A stretch of 64,000 nucleotides of DNA from Methylobacterium sp. WL1 (lineage in GTDB: Bacteria > Pseudomonadota > Alphaproteobacteria > Rhizobiales > Beijerinckiaceae), in the NCBI RefSeq assembly GCF_008000895.1, contig NZ_CP042823.1, positions 4,195,001 to 4,259,000 of the forward strand, in the 5' to 3' direction. The notes beneath the pieces were generated by a model, which had not been told where the DNA came from, did not search any database, and was given only the letters and a program-made list of their open reading frames with translations. Positions 18,026 to 26,205 of this stretch are shown piece after piece. Both the position numbers and the translations under genes were made by a program. How positions within the stretch are numbered: position 1 is the first letter of the stretch; every line of letters begins with the position of its first letter.

Positions 18026-18796
18026 ATGACGACGTTCACCGCGACGCTGCGCGAGCTCTACGAGGAGGACACCGGACGCGCACATCGCTTCCGCTACGGC
18101 CTGCTCGTCTTCGACGTCGCGACCATCGTCTTCGTGGTCGTCACCTCGTTCCTGCCGCTAAGCCCCTGGATCGTTGCCAGCGACGTGGCGCTTGGCCTGT
18201 GCGTACTGCTGGACTTCGCGGCCCGTCTGTTCATCAGCCCAGCGCCGCTGCGCGAGTTCCGGCACCTCAGCACCTGGACGGACGTGGTGGCGGTGGCCTC
18301 GTTCCTCGCCCCCGTGCTGGTCGAGGGCGTCGGCTTCCTGCGCATCCTGCGGACCTTGCGCCTGCTGCGGACCTACCACCTCTTGGAGCGGCTGCGGCAG
18401 GACAGCGACCTGTTCCGCCGCAACGAGGACGCGATCCTGGCCGCGACCAACCTGGTGGTCTTCGTGTTCACGATGACCGGCATCGTCTACGCCACGCAGC
18501 ACGGCTCCAACCCGGCCATCCAGACGCCGGTCGACGCGCTGTACTTCACGGTGACCTCGCTGACGACGACGGGCTACGGCGACATTACCCTGCCGGGGCC
18601 GACCGGCCGGCTGTTGTCGGTCTTCGTGATGATCTGCGGCGTGACGCTGTTCTTCCGCCTCGCGCAGGTGGTGTTCCGCCCCTACAAGGTTCGCTTCCCC
18701 TGCAACGCATGCGGGCTGCAGCGCCATGAGCCGGACGCCGTGCACTGCAAGGCCTGCGGCACCCTCCTCAACATCCCCGACGAGGGTGCCTACTAG
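18026..18796 (+). CDS. Voltage-gated-type potassium channel with zinc-ribbon tail
   Basis: A 256-residue six-segment channel. Residues 1-90 form S1-S3. S4 carries regularly spaced arginines (FLRILRTLRLLRTYHLLERL, about 108-127). The pore loop has the K+ filter TTTGYGDI (about 182-189), and S6 follows (LLSVFVMICGVTLF). After S6 comes a C-terminal CNAC...CKAC zinc-ribbon-like module (about 229-246) that ordinary Kv channels lack. It should conduct K+ across the inner membrane. Voltage gating is inferred from S4; the metal-binding tail could sense redox state or zinc. Confidence 0.9.
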   Translation: MTTFTATLRELYEEDTGRAHRFRYGLLVFDVATIVFVVVTSFLPLSPWIVASDVALGLCVLLDFAARLFISPAPLREFRHLSTWTDVVAVASFLAPVLVEGVGFLRILRTLRLLRTYHLLERLRQDSDLFRRNEDAILAATNLVVFVFTMTGIVYATQHGSNPAIQTPVDALYFTVTSLTTTGYGDITLPGPTGRLLSVFVMICGVTLFFRLAQVVFRPYKVRFPCNACGLQRHEPDAVHCKACGTLLNIPDEGAY

Positions 18797-19496
18797 GGGC
18801 GAGATCTGACGCTCGGCACCTGTAGGAAGGATCTGCTACCGGACCCAACCCAGCCGTCGGGAGCTCTGCGGCCGCTCCCCCCAAAGCGGTCGTTCGTCAA
18901 ACGGCCGGCGACTTCGGCTCGGGGTGAGATGCGGATATTGACCGACCGCCCGCAAGCGCACGTTAGGCGATAGAGGCAGGGCGCCACGAGCCGACCGGCC
19001 AATCGCTCAGCGTCGCGTCTCGCAAGCGGACCGGGAGAGGGACGGAGAATAGGAAGCGGTCTCGCAAAGCCAAAATCGGAGCGAAAGAAGGCCGGGACGC
19101 GCATCTGAAAGCACCAACCTGAACCAGATGCCGTTAGGTATCGAAGCGACCTGGGACACCGCGAACCGGCTGGTACATTTGTTGATACACGCACGAAAAT
19201 GACGCCTCTATTGGGCGTCGGCTCAGCGCGGTCTCCCTCTGTCAGAGGGTCTAGTTGATCAAGTCAGAAGAGCTTTAAGTGGCGGAGAGGGGGGGGACTC
19301 TCGAAGCCGATCCGAAAAGCCTTTTGGTCGCAGAGACTTGTCACGTGCGCCTATAAAACATGTGTACCTATGCAATGCACCATTGGGCTACGGTCCGCAA
19401 GGATCCGATCAATCGATCAAGGGGATAATCCGACCATTCATTCCTGATCGGCAGCACCTGCCTTTCCGGCTGTTTCGGCGAGCTGCAACGGGGCTG
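18797..19496. other. No supported gene upstream of IS3
   Basis: About 700 bases hold no frame with a credible start or family. The right half (19190-19440) is AT-richer and may contain promoter sequence for the methyltransferase now separated from it by the IS. The frame of that methyltransferase is open for many codons leftwards across the reconstructed empty site, but its codon use here looks non-coding. Confidence 0.4.
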
Positions 19497-19561
19497 TGGC
19501 CTGCCCCCTGAAAAGTGGTCCTCCCTGATGTATGGCTTTGGGCCATTTGGAGGATGTTTTT

Positions 19562-19840
19562 ATGGGACGGAAGAAGCATACGGCTGAAGAGATCGTCGCT
19601 AAGCTGCGGCAGGTCGATGTCCTGGTCTCGCAGGGTCGCAAGGTTGCTGAAGCAATCCGGTCGATCGAGGTGACCGAGGTTACGTATTACCGTTGGCGTT
19701 CCGAGTACGGCGGTCTGAAGGGTGATCAGGTCAAGCGGCTGAAGTCCTTGGAGACGGAGAACCTGCGTCTGCGTCGGGCGATCTCGGACCTGACGCTGGA
19801 GAAGCTCATTTTGAAGGAGGCAGCTTCGGGAAACTTCTGA
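19562..19840 (+). CDS. IS3-family transposase OrfA
   Basis: A 92-residue protein beginning MGRKKHTAEEIVAKLRQVDV, with an HTH (VTEVTYYRWRSEYGG) and a coiled helix (KSLETENLRLRRAISDLTLE). The ATG at 19562 is preferred to 19532 because the family starts at this point. The gene ends in a slippery sequence that can shift ribosomes into orfB. Confidence 0.9.
   Translation: MGRKKHTAEEIVAKLRQVDVLVSQGRKVAEAIRSIEVTEVTYYRWRSEYGGLKGDQVKRLKSLETENLRLRRAISDLTLEKLILKEAASGNF
19828..19834 (+). promoter_or_regulatory. Programmed -1 frameshift heptamer
   Basis: G GGA AAC in the orfA frame is a classical X-XXY-YYZ slippery site two codons before the orfA stop. A -1 shift there reads GGG AAA CTT CTG and continues directly into orfB. 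IS3 elements typically use such shifts to make the OrfAB transposase. Confidence 0.7.
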
Positions 19841-20730
19841 GCCCGGCTCGCCGCCGGGCTTGTGTCGACTACGTCGTTGCCGAGCACGGTGTGTCCGAAC
19901 GCTTCGCTTGCCGTGTCCTGGGTCAGCATCGTTCGACGCAGCGCAAAGTCGCCGTGATGGTCGAGGACGAGGCTGCTTTGACGGCTGCTATCGTCGCCCT
20001 GGCTCTGCAGTATGGGCGCTACGGCTACCGTCGGATCACCGCGATGCTCCGGCGCGATGGCTGGACGGTGAACGTGAAGCGGGTCGAACGGATCTGGCGC
20101 CGCGAGGGCCTCAAGGTTCCCGCTCGCCAGCCGAAGCGGTCGCGCCTCTGGCTCAACGACGGCTCCTGCCTTCGCTTACGGCCCGAGCGTCCCGACCACG
20201 TCTGGTCCTACGACTTCGTCGAGCACCGCACGCACAATGGACGCAAGTACCGGATGCTGAACGTCATCGACGAGTTCACACGCGAGTGCCTGGCCATCCG
20301 CGTATCTCGTAAGCTGAAGGCATTGGACGTGATCGATGTACTCTCGGACCTGTTCAGCCTGCGCGGGGTGCCAGGGCATATCCGCTCGGACAACGGGCCG
20401 GAGTTCATCGCCAAGGCCGTTCAGGACTGGATCGCGGCGGTTGGATCAGCGACCGCCTACATCGAGCCGGGCAGTCCGTGGGAGAACGGCTATTGCGAGA
20501 GCTTCAACGCGAAGCTGCGGGATGAACTTCTCAACGGCGAGGTGTTCTACACCCTCAAAGAGGCCAGCGTCGTGATCGAGCAATGGCGGAGGCACTACAA
20601 CAGCATCCGGCCACACTCCTCACTCGGCTACCAGCCACCTGCGCCCGAGGTCGTCATCTGGCCAACCGAACCGAGCGGCTCAGGGCCGCTCGCTCACCCC
20701 GCCATCGTCACGCGACCGACGATGCACTAA
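19831..20730 (+). CDS. IS3-family transposase OrfB (expressed as OrfAB)
   Basis: This frame gives about 299 residues after the frameshift. It has the HTH_21 region (YGRYGYRRITAMLRRDGW) and an integrase core with Asp in WSYDFVEH, Asp in RSDNGPEF and Glu in NGYCESFNAKLRDE. It ends LGYQPPAPEVVIWP. An in-frame ATG at 19891 could produce OrfB alone. All catalytic residues are intact, so the element is probably mobile. Confidence 0.93.
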   Translation, partial: KLLSPARRRACVDYVVAEHGVSERFACRVLGQHRSTQRKVAVMVEDEAALTAAIVALALQYGRYGYRRITAMLRRDGWTVNVKRVERIWRREGLKVPARQPKRSRLWLNDGSCLRLRPERPDHVWSYDFVEHRTHNGRKYRMLNVIDEFTRECLAIRVSRKLKALDVIDVLSDLFSLRGVPGHIRSDNGPEFIAKAVQDWIAAVGSATAYIEPGSPWENGYCESFNAKLRDELLNGEVFYTLKEASVVIEQWRRHYNSIRPHSSLGYQPPAPEVVIWPTEPSGSGPLAHPAIVTRPTMH

Positions 20731-20779
20731 CTTCGAACCTGGGCCACCGAATGGGGGCAGGCCACTGGATGGGCACGAG

Positions 20780-22270
20780 TTGGTTCCCGTGGCGCCGCCG
20801 CCCGTCGAGATCGCCCGCCACCGGACGGCCATCGCCAGGAACAGGCTGTCGGCTCCGATGCAGTCCCTCGTGCGGCACGACTTCGTCGGGCCGGGCACCA
20901 CCGTCCTGGATTACGGGTGTGGCCAAGGCGACGACGTGCGCGCGCTTGTCGACGGCGGCGTCGACGCGTTCGGCTGGGACCCCCACTTCCGGCCCGATGG
21001 GAGGCGCGCCCCGGCGGACGCGGTCAACCTAGGCTTCGTCCTCAACGTCATCGAGAAGCCGGCCGAGCGTATCGAGACCCTGAGGCTGGCGTGGTCCCAC
21101 TGCCGCCGCGTCCTCGCCGTCGCGGTCATGGTCGCCGGTCACCGCCCTACGGCTGGCCTTCGGCCCTACGGGGACGGCTTCGTGACCTCGCGCGGGACCT
21201 TCCAGAGGTACTTCACCCCGACCGAGCTCAAGGACATGGTCCGGGACGCGCTCGGGGTGGACGGGTTCGTCGTGGGACTGGGCGTAGTCCTGGCGTTCCG
21301 GGACCCGGCGGACGAGCGGGCGTTCCTCTACCGGCGTCAGGTCCGGCGCGTCGAGCGAGCCATCACGTTCCGTCCGCCTCCCAGGGAGCGTGCGACCTAC
21401 TCTCGGGAGCCGCTCGCGGAGCGGATGAGGCCGACCCTCGAAAGGTTTTGGCTCACCGTTATGGACCTGGGGCGGGAACCGGCGACCGAGGAGCTGCCGC
21501 CCGACGTCGCGCGGGAGCTCAGGGGATCGAACGTTTCGATCCCGCGGGCGCTTGCATGGTGCGAGGGCCTTTACGACCGCGAGGATCTCGATAGGGCCGC
21601 GGCGGCGCGACGGGAGGACCTTCTTCTGTACTTTGCGCTCGGGACCTTCACGAGGTCCGTGGCCCTGAGCGACCTCGCCTCCGGACTGCGGCGCGACGCA
21701 CGGGTGTTCTTCGGCGGGGTGACCAAGGCAAAGGAAGCCGCGATGGCCTTCCTGTTCACGCTCCGCGATCCGGACCGGATCCGCGATGCCTGCGATGCCG
21801 CCATGGAGGCCGGCGTGGCGCATGCCGAGCGGCGGGGCATGATCCATTTTCGCCGAGAGAGGAAGGACGACCTTCCTTTGCCGTTGCGCGGCGTGGTGGG
21901 TTGCGCCAGCGTCCTCTACGGCGATCTCGACGACGTCGAGATCATACGCCTGGACAGCGACAGGCTGGTGGTCTCGCTGTTGTACGTCGAGGAATTCGAC
22001 GCAAAGCTGCCCATTGTCGTTCGCGAAGCGAAGGTGGACCTGAGGAAACAGACCATTTCGGATAGGACCTTGGACGCCGAGGATCGGCGCATCGTGCTAT
22101 CGCGCTCGGCCTACTCCATCGACGACGGCGACAGGTCGGAGCGGAGGGCGATCGAAGCGCGCATCAGGGGGCTGTTGGTCCTGGACGAGGCCGTGATGAC
22201 CGTCAGGCACGCCGACGTCGTCCGGGCGCTCGACGATGCGCGGAAGGCCATGCTCGGTCGCTCGGCGTGA
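20780..22270 (+). CDS. Methyltransferase-like protein of the DNA-phosphorothioation-associated type
   Basis: A 496-residue protein. Residues 10-30 (EIARHRTAIARNRLSAPMQS) and the SAM-binding motif VLDYGCGQGDDV (about 42-53) with GWDPHF and NLGFVLNVIE match the putative methyltransferases annotated near dnd phosphorothioation genes. The C-terminal 250 residues are a helical region without a known catalytic motif. No dnd genes are present here. The start is uncertain: TTG at 20780 or GTG at 20789, and the intact IS3 copy sits 15 bases upstream, so the natural promoter or 5' end may be displaced. Substrate unknown; a defence role is inferred from family context. Confidence 0.75.
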   Translation: MVPVAPPPVEIARHRTAIARNRLSAPMQSLVRHDFVGPGTTVLDYGCGQGDDVRALVDGGVDAFGWDPHFRPDGRRAPADAVNLGFVLNVIEKPAERIETLRLAWSHCRRVLAVAVMVAGHRPTAGLRPYGDGFVTSRGTFQRYFTPTELKDMVRDALGVDGFVVGLGVVLAFRDPADERAFLYRRQVRRVERAITFRPPPRERATYSREPLAERMRPTLERFWLTVMDLGREPATEELPPDVARELRGSNVSIPRALAWCEGLYDREDLDRAAAARREDLLLYFALGTFTRSVALSDLASGLRRDARVFFGGVTKAKEAAMAFLFTLRDPDRIRDACDAAMEAGVAHAERRGMIHFRRERKDDLPLPLRGVVGCASVLYGDLDDVEIIRLDSDRLVVSLLYVEEFDAKLPIVVREAKVDLRKQTISDRTLDAEDRRIVLSRSAYSIDDGDRSERRAIEARIRGLLVLDEAVMTVRHADVVRALDDARKAMLGRSA

Positions 22271-22273
22271 GCT

Positions 22274-22678
22274 TATCCGTCGAGACCGTGTCGGCGCATC
22301 CCGCCGGCACGCGAGGCCGGCACCAAGGCGGCCGAGGCAGTTAAGGCCCTGCTCGGCATCCTCTGGGACGGCGGACCGGCCGGTCTAGCGAGCGGGGATC
22401 TGGCCATGGCGATGCATGGCGCGGGCGTGACGTCGGAGGCCACCGAGACCGCGAAGGCCACGCTGCCCGGTGTTGGCCTCGTGCGCTGCGAAGACCAGCG
22501 CTGGTTCGTCGATGGTCCCGGATCGGTATCCGGATGCGTGCCCCGATGCCGAAGGTGGAGGGGCGCTTGCCCTAAGCGGAACAGGTGCTCCTCGGTCGCC
22601 GGCCGCTCGATGTCTTGGAGGCAATGGTCGATAGGCTGGGGAACCGGCTTCTCGTCGAACCCCGAGCTCTTCGACTGA
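22274..22678 (+). pseudogene. Possible gene remnant
   Basis: In the methyltransferase frame, after its stop, the sequence KAAEAVKALLGILWDGGPAG...GVGLVRCEDQRWFVDG looks coding (winged-helix-like spacing) but has no proper start and decays after about 22540. It may be the leftover of a short regulator. Weak evidence. Confidence 0.25.
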
Positions 22679-22695
22679 GGCGCCATCTCAGGTAG

Positions 22696-22845
22696 GTTTG
22701 TTGGCGAACCCCCAACTAAGGCCTCTAAGTTTGTTGGCGGAAATCGAACAAACCCAGCCGATCTTTGTTCGGTTTGCGCCAACAAGACGGGGACGGTTTG
22801 TTGGCCGACCGGGAGCAACGGCTCCATGGTTTGTTGGCGGAATGC
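22696..22845. repeat. Five iteron-like repeats at 33-34 bp spacing
   Basis: The core GTTTGTTGGC starts at 22696, 22729, 22796 and 22829, with a diverged copy (CTTTGTTCGG) at 22763. Spacings are 33, 34, 33 and 33 bp. Several units also contain an opposed AACAAAC or CAACAAG half, making each unit a loose dyad. The array lies about 100 bp before the winged-helix gene at 22950. It looks like a multi-site operator or replication iterons, not CRISPR, because the conserved part is only 10-14 bp. Confidence 0.75.
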
Positions 22846-22949
22846 AAACAACGGTCGGTCGCGCGGGGGCGAAGGGGGCGAGTTCGGATCCCGCGCCCGA
22901 ACGGACCACGTTGTGGGTTTCGAAATGAAGGTCGGCCACGCTCGCGGAC

Positions 22950-23270
22950 ATGGACGTCCGCGTTTCCCTAGTCGACTTTCGGATGGCCAGCCGAGCCGTC
23001 GAGGAGGCCCATCGCGCGGGCCGCGGAGCCTTGGAGCGCAGCGCGGTCGCGTTCGGGGTCAGGCGGGCCGTCGTGATGGCGGCCATCGACCGCGTGGAGA
23101 CAGCGCTCGGTGGCATCCCGTTCTTCGAGGTCCGGGTCCGCAGGACCGGTTCGCTTACCCCCGCCGGCGACGCGTTCCGGCAGAGGTGCCCGAAGCTGAT
23201 CCGATCATGGGAGGCCATGCTGCCGCAAGGGTCGGACGCACCCCATGACGGCATCCGGGGCCGAGCCTAA
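22950..23270 (+). CDS. LysR-type winged-helix DNA-binding protein, single domain
   Basis: This 106-residue protein consists of little more than a winged helix. A recognition-helix region (SAVAFGVRRAVVMAAIDRVE) is followed by LGGIPFFEVRVRR and SLTPAGDAFR, the wing signature of LysR/ModE N-termini. No effector domain follows. The 33-bp repeat array just upstream is a natural candidate target. Its neighbours are a methyltransferase-like gene upstream and a recombinase-like gene 30 bases downstream. Possible roles are autoregulator or replication/partition-type binder. Confidence 0.65.
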   Translation: MDVRVSLVDFRMASRAVEEAHRAGRGALERSAVAFGVRRAVVMAAIDRVETALGGIPFFEVRVRRTGSLTPAGDAFRQRCPKLIRSWEAMLPQGSDAPHDGIRGRA

Positions 23271-23299
23271 CCTGAACGCGAGGTCGTTGCTCCTGCAGC

Positions 23300-24031
23300 T
23301 TGGGACATCGCCTCGAAGCCCTCGGCAACCTCGCCTTCATCCGGCGCCGCGATGCTTTGGGAATGGCGCACATCACCCTGGACGAAGCGAAACCGTATCT
23401 CCTCGCCTCCGGGTACGAGACGGCGAGGTCGACGGGACCGATCACCCGGCGAGGCCCCGCGATGGTGGCCCTGGCGTTCGGATGCGGGCTGCAGAGAATG
23501 GAGATCGTCGCCCTTCGCCGGCGCCATTGGCGGCCGGGCGGCGAGGATGTCGTGGACGTCGACCTGGCGGACGAGACCGTGGACGGCAGCCCGGTCAAGT
23601 CGAGGAGGCGGATCCTGCCCGTGGCCCCCTACCTGGGCATGATGATCGACGCGTATCTCGCCGCATGGCCGGGCATCGAACCGGACGACCGCCTCTTCCG
23701 GAACGACGACGGAAACCCGGCGACGGTCACGAGCGTCATGGTCCAGATGCGCAATCCCGCACGCCGGTCGGGGGTGAGGCTGACGCTGCCCGCGTTCGCC
23801 GCGGCCTTCGTCACCTCGGTGGGACGGGCCGACGACGAGCACGGGCTGGTCGAGTACCTGGTCGGCGCGATGCCCCCGGACGGGTCGAGATGGGCCGACG
23901 CCCACCCGGCGACGGCCTCGCTCCGGACCATGTTCAAGGCTCGCCTGGCGATCTGGCAGATCGACCGTTCGTTCTGGCACGCGCCGACCGGTCGCGGCGC
24001 GAGACACCGGGACGAGGAGGGTTCGCGGTAG
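23300..24031 (+). CDS. Tyrosine-recombinase-like protein with degenerate active site
   Basis: A 243-residue protein with the fold signature of the tyrosine recombinase catalytic domain: ALAFGCGLQRMEIVALRRRH corresponds to the Arg-I box, SRRRILPVAPYL to the Lys/strand region and DDRLFRNDDG to the loop before box II. Where H-x-x-R is expected it reads LTLPAFAAAF, and no convincing catalytic Tyr follows. It may bind DNA without cutting it, or be a decayed integrase. Start uncertain: TTG at 23300 or ATG at 23363. An imperfect repeat with a dyad covers its stop codon. Confidence 0.55.
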   Translation: MGHRLEALGNLAFIRRRDALGMAHITLDEAKPYLLASGYETARSTGPITRRGPAMVALAFGCGLQRMEIVALRRRHWRPGGEDVVDVDLADETVDGSPVKSRRRILPVAPYLGMMIDAYLAAWPGIEPDDRLFRNDDGNPATVTSVMVQMRNPARRSGVRLTLPAFAAAFVTSVGRADDEHGLVEYLVGAMPPDGSRWADAHPATASLRTMFKARLAIWQIDRSFWHAPTGRGARHRDEEGSR

Positions 24032-24047
24032 TTAGATACCGCGAGAC
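24011..24047. repeat. Direct repeat copy 1 with dyad (att-like)
   Basis: It contains a perfect inverted repeat, CGCGGTA-6 bp-TACCGCG, at 24024-24043, spanning the stop codon of the recombinase-like gene. About 32 of 37 bases recur at 24314-24350. The arm-spacer-arm layout resembles tyrosine-recombinase crossover sites. Confidence 0.55.
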
Positions 24048-24695
24048 GCTGCGTTGCGGGTTGTGATCCGATCCGTGGGGTCGGGCCAGAACGCAAGGGA
24101 TGTTTCCCACGTCCGGACGTACCTCCGCAGCCGGCCAAGCGGAGGCCCCGTGACCGTTTCCGCCCCGAGGTCGTCGGGTCATCGCGGACGGTGATGCCCT
24201 TCGCATGAACGAAAAGAACCACTGCGGGTATGGTTTCACGGCCCGCCGAAACGGCGCGGGTTCCGCATGATCCTCGCACGAGCCAGCCGACTTCCCGTGG
24301 CATCGGATACCAGGACGAGGAGGGTCTGCGGTAGTTGGATACCGTGAAACAACGCAGCGTCGGTTTCGGTCTGGTATGCGAATTGGACGGTATCGGGTCA
24401 TTCGCGCTAGGTTTCGACGAAGCCAAACGGCATGGGATGCCATCGTTCGACACCGAAACGCGTGGTGTCACGTCCCCGCGCCCCCCGCGCGGGGCAGGGC
24501 GATAGCGATGGCCGATCAGGCACTTGAGCCGCCCGCGGCGAAAACCGGGTGACGCATCGGTAGCGGCGGCCTCGCCCCGTGCCCGTCCACCGACCGATCC
24601 GGACCGGCATCGCCCTCGCGGTGGAGAGACCCTGATCGTGCCGACCGCATCCGTGCCCGCGACGTGGTGACCGTGGTACACCCAAACGCCCGCGG
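24032..24695. other. Non-coding stretch with repeated dyad
   Basis: About 660 bases without a supported gene. It holds the second direct-repeat copy (24314-24350) and a fragment GGTATGGTTTCACGG at 24228 that resembles part of it in reverse. The rest shows no recognisable feature. Confidence 0.45.
24314..24350. repeat. Direct repeat copy 2 with imperfect dyad
   Basis: Second copy of the 24011-24047 repeat, 303 bp away, with arms TGCGGTA and TACCGTG around a 6-bp spacer at 24327-24346. The arms match less well than in copy 1. Confidence 0.55.
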
Positions 24696-26112
24696 ATGGA
24701 ACGGGATCGCATGAACCGCCACCATCACGACCTGCTCGGGCGCCCCGGCTGGACGGCCCTCTCCGTCCTCGTGATCACGCCCTACGTCGGGCGCGCGTTC
24801 TTCGAGCGGCTCCTGGCCGACCTGCGGCCGGCGCGCCTGTCCGCCGTCGTCGACGGCAACTGCCGGCCCGGGGACATGGACATGATCCGGTCGCTGGGGT
24901 CGGGCGGCACCGTGGTCGAGGCGGCGCTCGGACGCGTCCGCGGCCTGGTCCACGCGAAGGTCTACCACGTCGCCTGGCTCACGCCCGGCGGCACCCGCGC
25001 CCACACCCTGGTGTACGGTTCCGGGAACGCGACCCGGGCCGCGTTCGGCGGCGGCGGGAACGCCGAGATGATGTGCCGGGCCCGCCTCGTCGCCAGGCGC
25101 CACGCCGCCGTGATCCGCTGGGCGGAGGGCGTGGAGGACGGCGGTGACGGCCGCCTGCGACGGGCGCCGCACGCGGATCGGGCCCCATCCCGACGTCCGG
25201 CTCGCCGAAGGCATCGTCGTCCGCCTGCCGGCCATGTGGGTCGAGCCGGCCGACGCGCCCGCCGGCAGCCTCGACCTGTGGCTGCAGCGCGGCCACATCG
25301 TCTCGGAGTACCGTCCCGACCCCGGGTTCCTGCGCATCTCCGTCGAGCTCCTCAGGGACCTGCCGCCCGGCGTCCTGGAGCGCAGCGTGAACGCGCTCGG
25401 GTTCGAGACCGCGCCCAGGCGCAGGCTCACCAGGCCCTACGTGCCGATCCCGGGCGGCGGCGGCGGGGACGAACGCTGGAAGGCGAGGTACTTCGCCTGG
25501 ACCCAGCTCGGCGCGTGGTGCTCGGCGTCCTGCCGCGCCGAGCACGGGCACCTGTTCGTCAAGGCCGGCCATCGAGGTCGCCTGCAGGCCCTGGAACGAC
25601 TGCGCCGGCTCGCCGACCCGATGCTCCTGAGGCAGGGGAAGGCCCGCCACCTCGCCGACCTGGGACGTCTCTGGTCCGCGTTGGGGCGCGATGCGGCGAG
25701 CTATCTCCGGTCCGCCGGCCGTGGGTTGGATCGCGACCATTACGCCGGCCAGTTCGAGGATCTCGTGAGACATCATCTCGTCCTCGTCGACGATCCCGAG
25801 TTCCGCGACCGCTACGTCACCGGCTGCGAGGTCATCGACGTCCCTCGCTTCCGTGACGACGTCAGGGCCTGGCGGGCCTTCGTCACCAGCCTGGCGCGCC
25901 AGCTTCACGTCGAGGGCATGAAGCGCAGGAGCAACTCGCTTCTCTTCCAGCGGATGCGCAAGGCCTTCGCCGGCGTCGCGGACGACCCGTTCCAGGATCC
26001 GAGCGAGCTCGTGGCGACGTTACGAGGGCGCTGGGACACCACGCTGGATGTTGACGGGAATGGCCGCGACACGCTTGGCCGGTTCATGGATGCCTACCAC
26101 CGGGACGATTAG
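24696..26112 (+). pseudogene. Phospholipase-D-type protein, frameshifted
   Basis: The first frame (24696 to about 25143) encodes a PLD-like fold: SVLVITPYVGRAFFERLL, then HAKVYHV and YGSGNATRAAF with GNAEM, typical of the H-K-x-N catalytic half. At about 25140 the coding sense passes to another frame, which continues from GTG 25144 to 26112 (LAEGIVVRLPAMWVEP, KARYFAWTQLGAWCSASC, YAGQFEDLVRHHLVL). Together they would make a protein of about 470 residues. Either the gene is broken, or the two parts are separate overlapping products. A nuclease role is inferred from the PLD family and neighbours. Confidence 0.6.
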
Positions 26113-26205
26113 GACGACGACACTCGGACGAAGTGAGAAGGGACCGCCGTTCGTTGGTATGATCGTGGGAGCTTCGTCCGGTTTGGGTGGAAGGCAAACT
26201 GTTTG

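Larger units (their letters stand above)
19497..20764 (+). mobile_element. Intact IS3-family insertion sequence
   Basis: A 1268-bp element with terminal inverted repeats TGGCCTGCCCCC (19497-19508) and its complement (20753-20764), flanked by a 3-bp duplication CTG (19494-19496 and 20765-20767), the size expected for IS3. It carries orfA and orfB with a frameshift signal between them. Related broken copies lie at 3512-4045 and 9866-10280. Confidence 0.95.

Noticed and set aside
18793..19194. A 133-codon minus-strand frame after the K+ channel
   Set aside because: Composition is Arg/Ser/Pro-rich like random high-GC sequence, with no ribosome site or family.
22696..22845. A CRISPR array
   Set aside because: The conserved core is only 10-14 bp, there are five units, one is diverged, and no cas gene is present.
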